Both the position numbers and the translations under genes were made by a program. This document shows, in pieces, positions 32,551-40,788 of a stretch of DNA of 50,497 nt (the first letter of the stretch is position 1; each line of letters starts with the position of its first letter). The stretch comes from JALZVT01 sp964611345 (GTDB lineage: Bacteria > Pseudomonadota > Gammaproteobacteria > Pseudomonadales > Azotimanducaceae), in assembly GCA_964611345.1 (NCBI GenBank), contig CAZSYU010000024.1, forward strand, positions 1 to 50,497, given 5' to 3'. The notes below the pieces were generated by a model. The model searched no databases. It had not been told where the DNA came from and saw only the letters and a program-made list of their open reading frames with translations.

Positions 32551-33695
32551 CGAAAGCGTAAGTTGTCACGACTTAGGTCTGTGACGTTTCGCGCTCCGGT
32601 GAGTTTCATATCGCGCTCCAGTTCGGCGCGCATTTGGGCGATGGCGCGCTCGACGCCTGGTTGCCCCGCGGCGGCGAGCGCGTAGAGATACCAGCGGCCG
32701 CCAGAACAAGCTTTTGCCCCGACAGACAGAGCTTTTAACACGTGGGTGCCACGACGAATGCCGCCATCGCAGATCACATCAATGTCAGAACCCACTGCAT
32801 CGACGATTTCTGCAAGTTGATCGAACGGCGACCGACTGCCATCGAGTTGGCGTCCGCCATGATTCGACACCATTATCGCGGTAGCCCCAACGTCGACGGC
32901 TTTGCGGGCGTCCTCAACGCTCATTATGCCTTTGAGACAAAACTGGCCGCCCCAGGTTTTTGCAACCCACTCTGCGGCTTTCCAGTCCATTGATTGGTCG
33001 AGCATGGTGCTGAAGTAGTCTGAGACCGAAGTTGCAACGGCGGTGCCTTCACTAACGTAAGAATCCAGTTGGGGTAGTGAGAACTTTTCGCGCAACAGAT
33101 AATTCAGCGTCCAGTAAGGGTGTGTGGCGTAGCTGATAACGCCGCCGAGGGTGAAGCGTGGTGGCGATGTAAAACCGGTGCGTAGGTCGCGTTCCCGATT
33201 GCCTCCAACGATGGTGTCTACGGTAAGTGTTAGCGCTTCGAACTCTGCGTCTCTGCAACGCTCGATCATGTTTTCTGTCAGGCCTTTATCCTTGTGGTAG
33301 TACAACTGAAACATCTTCGGCGCGTTAATAGTTGTGGCTATCTCTTCGATGCTCACGGTGCCGAGTGAACTCAAACCAAAGAAGGTGTTGTGCTTTTCGG
33401 CCGCTTTACCAACGGCACGCTCACCGTCGTAATGAAACAGGCGTTGCAGTGCAGTGGGTGAAAAAAACATCGGCAGGTCGAGTTTTTGTCCCATAACAGT
33501 CGTTGACATATCGACCTCTTGCACGCCAGCGAGCACTCGCGGCACAAGATCGCACTCCTCATACGCTTCTGTGTTGCGTCTATAGGTGACCTCGTCGTCT
33601 GCAGCGCCGTCTATGTAGTGAAACAGCGCTGCAGGCAGCCGTTGCTTGGCAAGGCGGCGAAAATCTTCAGTGTTGTTACAGTCGCGCAGTCGCAT
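32547..33695 (-). CDS. FMN-dependent alpha-hydroxyacid dehydrogenase/oxidase
   Basis: A 382-residue enzyme of the lactate/glycolate oxidase family that oxidises a 2-hydroxyacid to the 2-oxoacid with FMN. Visible are the N-terminal ALFHYIDGAADDE, FQLYYHKD, LTVDTIVGGNRERD, LKGIMSVEDARKA (Lys), and the catalytic VSNHGGRQLDG (His, Arg). CDGGIRRGTHVLKAL forms the phosphate-binding end. It lacks an obvious membrane loop insert, so it may be a soluble oxidase or an LldD-like dehydrogenase. The ATG at 33695 fits the family N terminus. The stop overlaps the convergent fusion gene by 4 bases. Confidence 0.92.
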   Translation of the reverse strand: MRLRDCNNTEDFRRLAKQRLPAALFHYIDGAADDEVTYRRNTEAYEECDLVPRVLAGVQEVDMSTTVMGQKLDLPMFFSPTALQRLFHYDGERAVGKAAEKHNTFFGLSSLGTVSIEEIATTINAPKMFQLYYHKDKGLTENMIERCRDAEFEALTLTVDTIVGGNRERDLRTGFTSPPRFTLGGVISYATHPYWTLNYLLREKFSLPQLDSYVSEGTAVATSVSDYFSTMLDQSMDWKAAEWVAKTWGGQFCLKGIMSVEDARKAVDVGATAIMVSNHGGRQLDGSRSPFDQLAEIVDAVGSDIDVICDGGIRRGTHVLKALSVGAKACSGGRWYLYALAAAGQPGVERAIAQMRAELERDMKLTGARNVTDLSRDNLRFR

Positions 33696-33779
33696 GGTGA
33701 GCTTCAAAACCTGGTGAGTGGCTAGTTGCAACAGTATACGGGCACTGTTGAGGGGTTGCTTGCGTTCGGTTGTGGCTGT

Positions 33780-34310
33780 CTAGCCGCGGTCGTTTAACCA
33801 CTCACTACGTATTTGCTGCGCACCTGCACTGTCCCCGCGGGCATCGCTTATGTCTGCCAGCAACAGCCAGCCTGATTTGCGCGCCGGTTCTGCGACGCGT
33901 GTTAAGGCGATGCCTTTTCGGGCGTACTGTTCTGCTCTGGCCAGCTCGCCTTCTTCGAAACGAAGTCGCCCCAGTTGCACCCAGAGATCCCCACGACTGG
34001 GTTCCAGCCGAATAGCGCGTTCCAGCAGTGCTACAGCCTGCGGCAGCTTGCCGTCCTGACGCAGGGTTTCACTTTGTGCAAGCAAAACTCCAGCAGCATT
34101 GTTGCTCGCCGTGTTTGGTGCTGGTTCAGAGTTTTCGGGCGTTACTTCTTCTGGCGCAGGTTCTGCGGTTGTCGAGAGCTCCGGTTCGCTGCTGCGCTCG
34201 GTGGTGGGTGGAATATAAGGTGCGCTGGAACAGCCGCTCGATAGCGCGCCACCCAGAGCGAGCACTAGCAGGCTTAGGTTTGATAGGCGCGTGAAGTAGG
34301 AATTGAACAT
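33780..34310 (-). CDS. lpoP: TPR lipoprotein, LpoP-like activator of PBP1b
   Basis: A 176-residue outer-membrane lipoprotein (signal with LSSGC, Cys27), then a Pro/Glu-rich linker of about 45 residues, then a TPR domain (VALLERAIRLEPSRGDLW, LGRLRFEEGELARAEQYARK). In Pseudomonas aeruginosa a TPR lipoprotein encoded beside the PBP1b gene, LpoP, activates PBP1b in place of the enterobacterial LpoB. The same build and position, 66 bases downstream of mrcB on the same strand, support that role here. The symbol is assigned by context and architecture. Confidence 0.75.
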   Translation of the reverse strand: MFNSYFTRLSNLSLLVLALGGALSSGCSSAPYIPPTTERSSEPELSTTAEPAPEEVTPENSEPAPNTASNNAAGVLLAQSETLRQDGKLPQAVALLERAIRLEPSRGDLWVQLGRLRFEEGELARAEQYARKGIALTRVAEPARKSGWLLLADISDARGDSAGAQQIRSEWLNDRG

Positions 34311-34376
34311 TTTGGGATCTCTGGTAGGGGTCTCGGGCGCAGATCTCTGGTGCCGATCGTGAGCTGTGGGTGATGG

Positions 34377-36794
34377 TTAGTCTGGACCGAACCAGTGCCG
34401 TAGTCGATCACCAAGATTTCTTTTACCAATTCTTGTACCCGTTTGATCTTCACAGTCTGGTAGGTAAGGCAGTTCGACATCGGTTGGTAGTGGCACACTT
34501 ACCAGTTCTACCGGCGCGAGCACCCCTTCACTGGTGAGTCGCGCGCAGCCTGTGACCGCAGCCAGCCCGGTGTTGAAATCGAATTGCTTAGTTTGCATGC
34601 CTCCTGTTTCGCTACTCGCAATGGTGGGCTGCAGCGGCGCCAATGGAGTGTTGGTCATAAACGTATCCCATACGCGTAGTGCCCCTGAGGCTCCGGTTAG
34701 CCCGGTCGAGTTGTTGTTGTCGAACCCCACCCACACCACGGCAAGCGTTGCAGCGTCAAAACCTGCGAACCAGCTATCGCGGAAGTCATTTGAGGTTCCG
34801 GTTTTACCCGCAACGCCTTGCTGCGCCAATTGTGAACTACGCCCGGTGCCACGTTGCATGGCAACACGCATACCTTCAGTGAGTTGGGCTACTGCATCGC
34901 TGCCAATGCTCTGTGTAGTTTGCAACGGGTAGCGGCTTAGCGGTGTGTTTGTCTCATCCAGTACCGCGATGACGGCTTTGGGGCGCGAATGAAATCCACC
35001 GCTAGCGAAGTTGCCATACAGCTCATTTACCTGCAGCACGTTCATGTTAACGGCGCCAAGTAGCATTGACGGGTAGGGGTTGGGCTCGAAGTCGGCAACG
35101 AGTTCCTCGAGACGCGACGTGATCTCCGGCACACCCAGTTGTAGGCCTAATTGCACGGTGGCGAGGTTGAGAGAATCTGCCAATCCTCGGATGAGCGGTA
35201 CGCTGCCGTGAACCTCTTCATCGAAATTGCTGGGTGTCCAGGTCTCGCCGTTGGGTTGGGCGAGGTTTACCTGGGTGTCCTGGATCTGTGTTGCCAGGTG
35301 GAAGTCGGGCCGTTCGAGCGCCGTTAGATAAACGGCGGGTTTGATGAGGGAGCCGACGGGGCGGGAGGCCTTTAGTGCCCGGTTGTAGCCGCCGCGCCCG
35401 CGCCCGCCGAGTAGTGCAAGGACGTCGCCGGTTTGGGATTGCGTCACGACGGCGGCGACCTGCAGGGGGTTGTCGTTGGCGGTGGTGGCGGGTTTTTGCA
35501 CCTCGATTTGGGCCAGGGCCTTGTTGGCGCTGTCTTGCAGCCTGTCCTGCACTATGGGTTTAAGGGTGGTGAAAATTCGCAAGCCCTGGCTCGCCAGGGC
35601 TTTTGGTGGATAGCTGTTGTTTAGCTGGTCGCGCACCAGGTCCATAAAGGCCGGGTAATAGGAACCCCCAGGACGGGTGGTGCCAGCCAGCGCAAGCGGG
35701 GCACGGGCGGCCTGGGTAGCCTCGGCCTGATCGATCAGGCCGCCTTCGGCCAGCGTGGTAATAATGCGATCGCGGCGTTCGCGCACCCGCTCAGAATAGC
35801 GCCAGGGGTTGTAGTGGGTTGGGCCGCGAATCACGGTTAGCAAGAGCGCGATTTCCTGGGTGTCCAGCTCTGCCAGCGGTTTGTTGAAATAGAATTCTGC
35901 ACCCAGGCCAAAGCCGTGGATGGCACGGGCGCCGTCTTGTGCGAGATAGATTTCGTTGATGTAGGCGTTTAGCAGGTCGGCCTTCTCGAACCTGGCTTCG
36001 AGAATGATGGCCATGGCCAGCTCGCGCAGTTTGCGCCCGTAGGTGCGGCGATTATCGAGGAAGTAGCTTTTGACAAGTTGCTGAGTGAGTGTGCTACCGC
36101 CCTGCTGGCGTTCGCCGGCGCGTAAATTTACCCAAACGGCGCGCAGTATGCCGCGCAGGTCAAAACCCAGATGCTTCTCAAAGTTTTTGTCTTCGACCAG
36201 CTTTAGTCCTTCGCGTAACAGCGGTGGCACCTGCTCGGGTGTCAAAATGACGCGATCTTCGCCGTGGCTGGGGAAAAAGCTGCCAATGCTTGGTGGTTCA
36301 AGCTGGACGATAACGGCGGGTTCGCCGTTGGCGGTGAGTGCGGTTAGAGTTTTGCCAGCGAAGCTGGCTTCAATGCGCACGGCATCGCGGTAGCCATCCA
36401 TAAACTCAAAACCGCGCAGGTAGGCGCGCAAGCGGTTACCGGTGATGTTGAATGTGCCGGGTACGTCGGTGGTGCCGCGGCGCGCATAGCCCACACGTTG
36501 TAACTCATACACCAGTTCCGCTTGCGAGAGCGCAACGCCGGTGAAGAGTTCCAGTGGTTGTGCGTAGACTTGTGCAGGTTCGGACCAACGTCGGCCTTCG
36601 AAGGTTTTGGTAATAGTACGATCCAGATGGAACAGGTAACCGCCCACGACAACGCAGCCCAGAAGCCCCAGTACAAAACCAATTTTTGTCAGGCGCCACA
36701 GCAAGCTGGGACGATTGGTGCTCGCACGGCTAGTCTTCCGGGACTTCTTCTTGCTGCGCGGCGTTTTTTTCCTGGCAGGTTTGCGGGCAGCCAC
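34377..36794 (-). CDS. mrcB: Bifunctional penicillin-binding protein 1b
   Basis: An 805-residue peptidoglycan synthase. A very basic cytoplasmic tail (KPARKKTPRSKKKSRKTS) precedes one membrane helix (IGFVLGLLGCVVVGGYL). A UB2H-like region follows (PLELFTGVALSQAELVYEL). The GT51 transglycosylase has the catalytic Glu in VEDKNFEKHLG and GGSTLTQQLVK. The transpeptidase has SxxK in SRPVGSLIKPAVYLTALE, then SLN and KTGTSNDFRDSWF. It polymerises and crosslinks lipid II at the inner membrane. The GTG at 36794 is preferred, 4 bases after the stop of the DUF4126 gene; the longer frame runs back into that gene. Confidence 0.95.
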   Translation of the reverse strand: MAARKPARKKTPRSKKKSRKTSRASTNRPSLLWRLTKIGFVLGLLGCVVVGGYLFHLDRTITKTFEGRRWSEPAQVYAQPLELFTGVALSQAELVYELQRVGYARRGTTDVPGTFNITGNRLRAYLRGFEFMDGYRDAVRIEASFAGKTLTALTANGEPAVIVQLEPPSIGSFFPSHGEDRVILTPEQVPPLLREGLKLVEDKNFEKHLGFDLRGILRAVWVNLRAGERQQGGSTLTQQLVKSYFLDNRRTYGRKLRELAMAIILEARFEKADLLNAYINEIYLAQDGARAIHGFGLGAEFYFNKPLAELDTQEIALLLTVIRGPTHYNPWRYSERVRERRDRIITTLAEGGLIDQAEATQAARAPLALAGTTRPGGSYYPAFMDLVRDQLNNSYPPKALASQGLRIFTTLKPIVQDRLQDSANKALAQIEVQKPATTANDNPLQVAAVVTQSQTGDVLALLGGRGRGGYNRALKASRPVGSLIKPAVYLTALERPDFHLATQIQDTQVNLAQPNGETWTPSNFDEEVHGSVPLIRGLADSLNLATVQLGLQLGVPEITSRLEELVADFEPNPYPSMLLGAVNMNVLQVNELYGNFASGGFHSRPKAVIAVLDETNTPLSRYPLQTTQSIGSDAVAQLTEGMRVAMQRGTGRSSQLAQQGVAGKTGTSNDFRDSWFAGFDAATLAVVWVGFDNNNSTGLTGASGALRVWDTFMTNTPLAPLQPTIASSETGGMQTKQFDFNTGLAAVTGCARLTSEGVLAPVELVSVPLPTDVELPYLPDCEDQTGTRIGKRNLGDRLRHWFGPD

Positions 36795-36798
36795 AGCG

Positions 36799-37455
36799 CT
36801 AGCCTGGTGGTGGTTGTGAGCTGTTACTCGCCGTGTGGCCTTGAGTTGGCGACATGCCAAGCCAGCGACCAAGTCGATCAAGCAGCGAACGCGTCCCGCG
36901 CCACAAGCGCGGTAAAATCCAAACTAAGGCCAGCAGAAACAGGCCAAACGCAATGGCAAAGGCAAGCGGCTGCTTTAACGCCAGCCATAGCCCCGCAAAC
37001 ACGGCGGTATCCTCGGTAACCGACGCCGCTATGTTGCTAAAGGGCTCAGGCGAAGTGTTGATCAGAGCGCGACTGCCCGCTTTAACCGAGTGCGTAGCGG
37101 CGGTAACGCCACCTCCCAGCAGTGCGGCTGCAATGCTCAGTGCGGGTGTGACTTCGCCAACGGCGCCGGCGGCCAGCAACGCACCACCCGGGATGCGTAT
37201 GAAGGTGTGTATTGCGTCCCACACTGAATCAAAGCCTGGAATTTTGTCGGCGAAAAATTCCACGCAGAACATGCAACCGGCAACCACAATAACAATGGGA
37301 TCTTGCAACACAGCAAGACCCGAGGGTAAATCGATGTAACCGGTTGCACCTGCAACACCCAGAGCCACCAGCGTGGCGTACAGGTTTAAACCACTCGCCC
37401 AGGCGCTACCGGCAGTAAGGGTGATGGTTTGCAGCAATGCATCGATGTCATTCAT
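36799..37455 (-). CDS. DUF4126-family membrane protein
   Basis: A 218-residue inner-membrane protein of the DUF4126 family (SAWASGLNLYATLVALGVAG at the N terminus), with about five hydrophobic segments. Gly/Ala-rich stretches (GAVGEVTPALSIAAALLGGG) and the KAGSRALINTSPEPFSN motif are typical. The function is unknown. It lies between a DsbA-like gene and mrcB on the minus strand, with a 4-base gap to mrcB, so it is co-expressed with the cell-wall synthase. Confidence 0.9.
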   Translation of the reverse strand: MNDIDALLQTITLTAGSAWASGLNLYATLVALGVAGATGYIDLPSGLAVLQDPIVIVVAGCMFCVEFFADKIPGFDSVWDAIHTFIRIPGGALLAAGAVGEVTPALSIAAALLGGGVTAATHSVKAGSRALINTSPEPFSNIAASVTEDTAVFAGLWLALKQPLAFAIAFGLFLLALVWILPRLWRGTRSLLDRLGRWLGMSPTQGHTASNSSQPPPG

Positions 37456-37492
37456 TGGGTGAGTACGGCTTGTGACCTAGTGGTGCAAGTGG

Positions 37493-38224
37493 CTATTGAG
37501 TGGCGGCGTCGGTGCCCGTGCCTGCGAGCTCTCGCTCAACCAGGAACCGCGCCACCTTCAGAGCTTGCGGGCGACTAACATCGCTCATATTTATACGATA
37601 GCGACCGTCGACCACCAGCGAAGGCACAGATGTAAGCTGTGCCGTGCGCATGGTGGCGTCAATCTTGGCCAGTTTGCGCCGCACGTTTGGGGCGTTGAAC
37701 GCACTCAGAAAAGCTTCGCGTGTAACACCGTCTTTGCCAGCGACAAAATCGGCGATCTGCTCAGCGGAGGTGAACTGGCGGCGCGAGTCATGAATAGCGC
37801 CAAAGAGGCGGTCGTGATTGGTGGCAAGCCCATCAATAGAGGCCAGTGCAAGATGCGCCCTGGCAAGCAGCGACCAGCTCGCGTTAAAGGTTACCGGCAC
37901 CTGCTCAAGCTCTGCCCCGGCGGGCAATGTGCGTTTGAAGTCTCTGATGAGCGGTTCAAAGTTCTTGCAGTGTATGCAGCCGTACGAGAAGTACTCAGTC
38001 ACCGTCACCGGCGCGCCATCGCGCCGCGTTTCTGCGTCCTCAATCAGGTCATAATGCGTGCCTTCAGAGTAACCACCAGCGGTGCTAATTTTGTCGGTGA
38101 CTCCGGTGCTGTACAGCAGCCCATAACCGACCACCGCACCGACAATAAGTACGAGGCCCAAAACAAAGAGGGTGCGTACGCGTTTAACGTCTTTGTTTTC
38201 GCTGGTTTTTTTCTTCTTTGCCAT
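37493..38224 (-). CDS. Membrane-anchored DsbA-like thiol oxidoreductase
   Basis: A 243-residue protein. A lysine-rich N terminus and one helix (TLFVLGLVLIVGAVVGYGLL) anchor it in the inner membrane, leaving the thioredoxin-fold domain in the periplasm. The active site is CIHC in VTEYFSYGCIHCKNFEP, and the cis-proline loop is TSVPSLVVDG. It likely introduces or reshuffles disulfides in exported proteins. It is first in the minus-strand run dsbA-like, DUF4126, mrcB, lpoP-like. The 187 bases to the divergent glutaredoxin gene carry promoters for both. Confidence 0.9.
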   Translation of the reverse strand: MAKKKKTSENKDVKRVRTLFVLGLVLIVGAVVGYGLLYSTGVTDKISTAGGYSEGTHYDLIEDAETRRDGAPVTVTEYFSYGCIHCKNFEPLIRDFKRTLPAGAELEQVPVTFNASWSLLARAHLALASIDGLATNHDRLFGAIHDSRRQFTSAEQIADFVAGKDGVTREAFLSAFNAPNVRRKLAKIDATMRTAQLTSVPSLVVDGRYRINMSDVSRPQALKVARFLVERELAGTGTDAATQ

Positions 38225-38411
38225 AATTGTTGGACGTCTCTGGATGGTGCGTGTGATACAGGGCTATGGTACCGACAATACGCAAAAAGCTCAGCCAGCG
38301 GCGCGAAAAGCGCCTTCGGCACAGGGAATTGCGATAAAAAGTCACAACTGATTTACGTCGTTGTGAACGATCGCAGGTCGAAAAAACCTCGGATTCGTTC
38401 ATAATTGAACA

Positions 38412-38663
38412 ATGAAAGAATCTTACGTTCTCTACCAATACGATTCCTGCCCATTCTGCGCCATGGTGCGTCGCTTTCTCGACGGCAAAGGCGTGGAATT
38501 GCCCATTCGTAATACCCAGCGAGACCCTGGGGCTCGAGAAGAGTTGCTCGCCGGGGGTGGCAAGGGCACCGTGCCCTGCCTAAAAATCACCGATCAGAAC
38601 GGCGGTGAGCGCTGGATGTATGAGTCGATGGATATCATGCGATATCTCGACTCCCGCCTCTAG
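38412..38663 (+). CDS. Glutaredoxin-like protein
   Basis: An 83-residue cytosolic thioredoxin-fold protein with the dithiol active site CPFC (YDSCPFCAMVRRFLD), TVPCLKI with the cis-Pro that binds glutathione, and an ESMDIMRYLD end. This is the GST-N/GrxC-like subtype. It is divergent from the DsbA-like gene, so cytosolic and periplasmic thiol functions share one promoter region. Its stop abuts the stop of the convergent esterase. Confidence 0.9.
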   Translation: MKESYVLYQYDSCPFCAMVRRFLDGKGVELPIRNTQRDPGAREELLAGGGKGTVPCLKITDQNGGERWMYESMDIMRYLDSRL

Positions 38664-39641
38664 TCAGGTCTCTGGGACCGCGTCTCTGGCGCCAAGCGCC
38701 CGGTCGATCGCGCCGCGGTCTGGCAGTTGTTCGCTCAGCCAGTGCGCAATCTCTGCAAGTGCTGCCTTGCCTTCTGGTAGCACATCGGCAAACGCCGGGA
38801 ACACGTGCGGCGCCTCGGGCCATACCTTCAACCGCACATCGACACCAGCCTCGCGCGCGCAAGCGGCCACCCGGCGCGAATCATCAAGCAAAATCTCGCT
38901 GCTGCCGCAGTGGATGGTGAGTGGTGGTAAGCCGTGGTAGTCGCCAAACAACGGCGAGATGCGCCAATTGCGCAGGTCGTTGTCACCCGCATAAAGATGG
39001 GCAGCTTCAGGTAAGCGTGCTCCGGGCAGCATGGGATCCTTCTGCGCATTGCTTGTCACCGATTCGCCACTGCCGGTTAAATCTGTCCAGGGCGACAGCA
39101 ATATGCCCCCCGCCGGGGTCGGCAGCCGGGCTTCCTTGATTTTCAGCAGCGTAACGAGCGCCAGGTTGCCGCCGGCAGAATCGCCACTTATCACGATGCG
39201 TTGTGCCGGCACGCCCTGCTGTAACAGTGCCCGATACGCGGCCATGGCGTCGTTGGCTGCGGCAGGGTACGGCGCTTCTGGCGCGAGGCTGTAATCCAGC
39301 ACACCGACGCGGGCGTCGGCCGCCAACGCGAGGTTAGCGGCAAACGGGCGGTAAGCGTCAGACGAACCCACAACATAGGCGCCGCCATGCATGTGTAAAA
39401 TCACCGGTCGCGGGCTTTCAGCCGCACCCTTGGGTTCGGTCCAGGACAGCGCTACACCGCCCAATTGCGCGGTTTCGTGATTCACTTTGGAGGCCTTGCG
39501 GGCACCAGCTGTGCGTCCCGTTCGGTCCATACGCGCTCGGGTTCTGGCGATTTCCCGGGGAGTCAGCTCCGTGTTAGACAGGTGCTTCTTCACGGTGTGG
39601 CGCAGGAAAACGTTGAGTAATCGGGTTCTGATGCTTGGCAT
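38664..39641 (-). CDS. Alpha/beta hydrolase, hormone-sensitive lipase family
   Basis: A 325-residue esterase of bacterial family IV. The oxyanion-hole motif HMHGGAYVVGS, nucleophile GDSAGGNLAL, the aspartate block HCGSSEILLDDSRR and His in EAPHVFPAFADVLPEG make a full catalytic set. It hydrolyses short acyl esters, with substrate unknown. No signal peptide is evident. It is divergent from the LLM oxidoreductase gene. Confidence 0.92.
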   Translation of the reverse strand: MPSIRTRLLNVFLRHTVKKHLSNTELTPREIARTRARMDRTGRTAGARKASKVNHETAQLGGVALSWTEPKGAAESPRPVILHMHGGAYVVGSSDAYRPFAANLALAADARVGVLDYSLAPEAPYPAAANDAMAAYRALLQQGVPAQRIVISGDSAGGNLALVTLLKIKEARLPTPAGGILLSPWTDLTGSGESVTSNAQKDPMLPGARLPEAAHLYAGDNDLRNWRISPLFGDYHGLPPLTIHCGSSEILLDDSRRVAACAREAGVDVRLKVWPEAPHVFPAFADVLPEGKAALAEIAHWLSEQLPDRGAIDRALGARDAVPET

Positions 39642-39735
39642 GCGCTGACTCTAAACCATGCGCGGGTTCAGTCCCAGCCGCGCATCTGCTAGATTGATGG
39701 GCTGATTGATAACTATTCACGTAGGGGGGAACGCC

Positions 39736-40773
39736 ATGAAGTTAGGTATTATCGCAGGCTATTCGGGCCGCAAAATGAACATTCCGATGGAGCCAATCCA
39801 CAAGGCAGAAAGCCTTGGCTACGACTCCATCTGGACGTCTGAAGCCTATGGCTCGGATGCGATCACACCCGCTGCGTGGATATTGGCGCAAACCAGCAAA
39901 ATCAAGGTCGGCACAGCCATCATGCAGATGCCGGCGCGCACGCCCAGCATGGCGGCAATGACGGCGATGTCGTTGGCCAGCATGTCTGAAGGACGGTTCA
40001 TTGTTGGGCTGGGTGCGTCCGGCCCGCAGGTTGTTGAAGGTTGGCACGGCGAGCGCTATGGCCGGCCGGTAACCCGCCTGAAGGAATACACCGAGATCAT
40101 GAAAAAAATCTTTGCTCGCGAGGCTGCGCTGACCTACGAGGGCAAGGAATACCAAATGCCCTATGCAGGTCCTGGCTCCACGGGTCTGGGCAAGCCGCTG
40201 AAGAGCATCATGCACTGCGAGGAAGACATTCCAATTTACGCAGCTACCATCACGCCGGCAGGTGTTGCGGCAGCAGCGGAAGTTTCCGACGGCTTCTTCC
40301 CGGTGTGGATGGATCCCGAAAAGTATTCCGTGTTTGCCGAACCCATCGAAAAAGGTTTTGCCGCCGCAGGCGACAAGTCGATGCTCGACTTTGACATCGC
40401 ACCCTTTGTTACCTGCGTGATGGGTGATGACGTTGACGAATGCATGAAGCCCATTCGCGGCAACATGGCGCTGTACATCGGTGGCATGGGTGCTCGTGAC
40501 AAGAACTTCTACAATAACTACTGCAAAGCGCTGGGCTTCGAAGACGCCGCTGTAAAAATTCAGGATCTGTTTCTGTCAGGCAAAAAAGACGAAGCGATGG
40601 CAGCGGTTCCTGCCGAGCTAATCGATGCCTGTCATCTGGTGGGTCCGGCAGAGCGTATCAAGGAACGCCTCGGCCGTTGGAAGCAGGCTGGCAGCAAGGG
40701 TCATGTTGGCTCGATGCTGATCGGTACGCAAAACCCTGAAGCGCTGGAGTTAATAGCTTCAGAGATGCTCTAG
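39736..40773 (+). CDS. LLM-class F420-type flavin-dependent oxidoreductase
   Basis: A 345-residue luciferase-like monooxygenase-fold protein. The N-terminal MKLGIIAGYSGRKMN, KAESLGYDSIWTSEAYGSDA, and FIVGLGASGPQVVEGWHG with RLKEYTEIMKK are the signature of the F420-dependent LLM group, common in marine Gammaproteobacteria. The reaction is probably a hydride transfer to or from F420 or flavin; the substrate is unknown. The ATG at 39736 follows a strong AGGGGGGA site at 39723-39730; the longer frame to 39706 is not needed. Confidence 0.9.
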   Translation: MKLGIIAGYSGRKMNIPMEPIHKAESLGYDSIWTSEAYGSDAITPAAWILAQTSKIKVGTAIMQMPARTPSMAAMTAMSLASMSEGRFIVGLGASGPQVVEGWHGERYGRPVTRLKEYTEIMKKIFAREAALTYEGKEYQMPYAGPGSTGLGKPLKSIMHCEEDIPIYAATITPAGVAAAAEVSDGFFPVWMDPEKYSVFAEPIEKGFAAAGDKSMLDFDIAPFVTCVMGDDVDECMKPIRGNMALYIGGMGARDKNFYNNYCKALGFEDAAVKIQDLFLSGKKDEAMAAVPAELIDACHLVGPAERIKERLGRWKQAGSKGHVGSMLIGTQNPEALELIASEML

Positions 40774-40788
40774 CTTAAGAGTTGCTTG

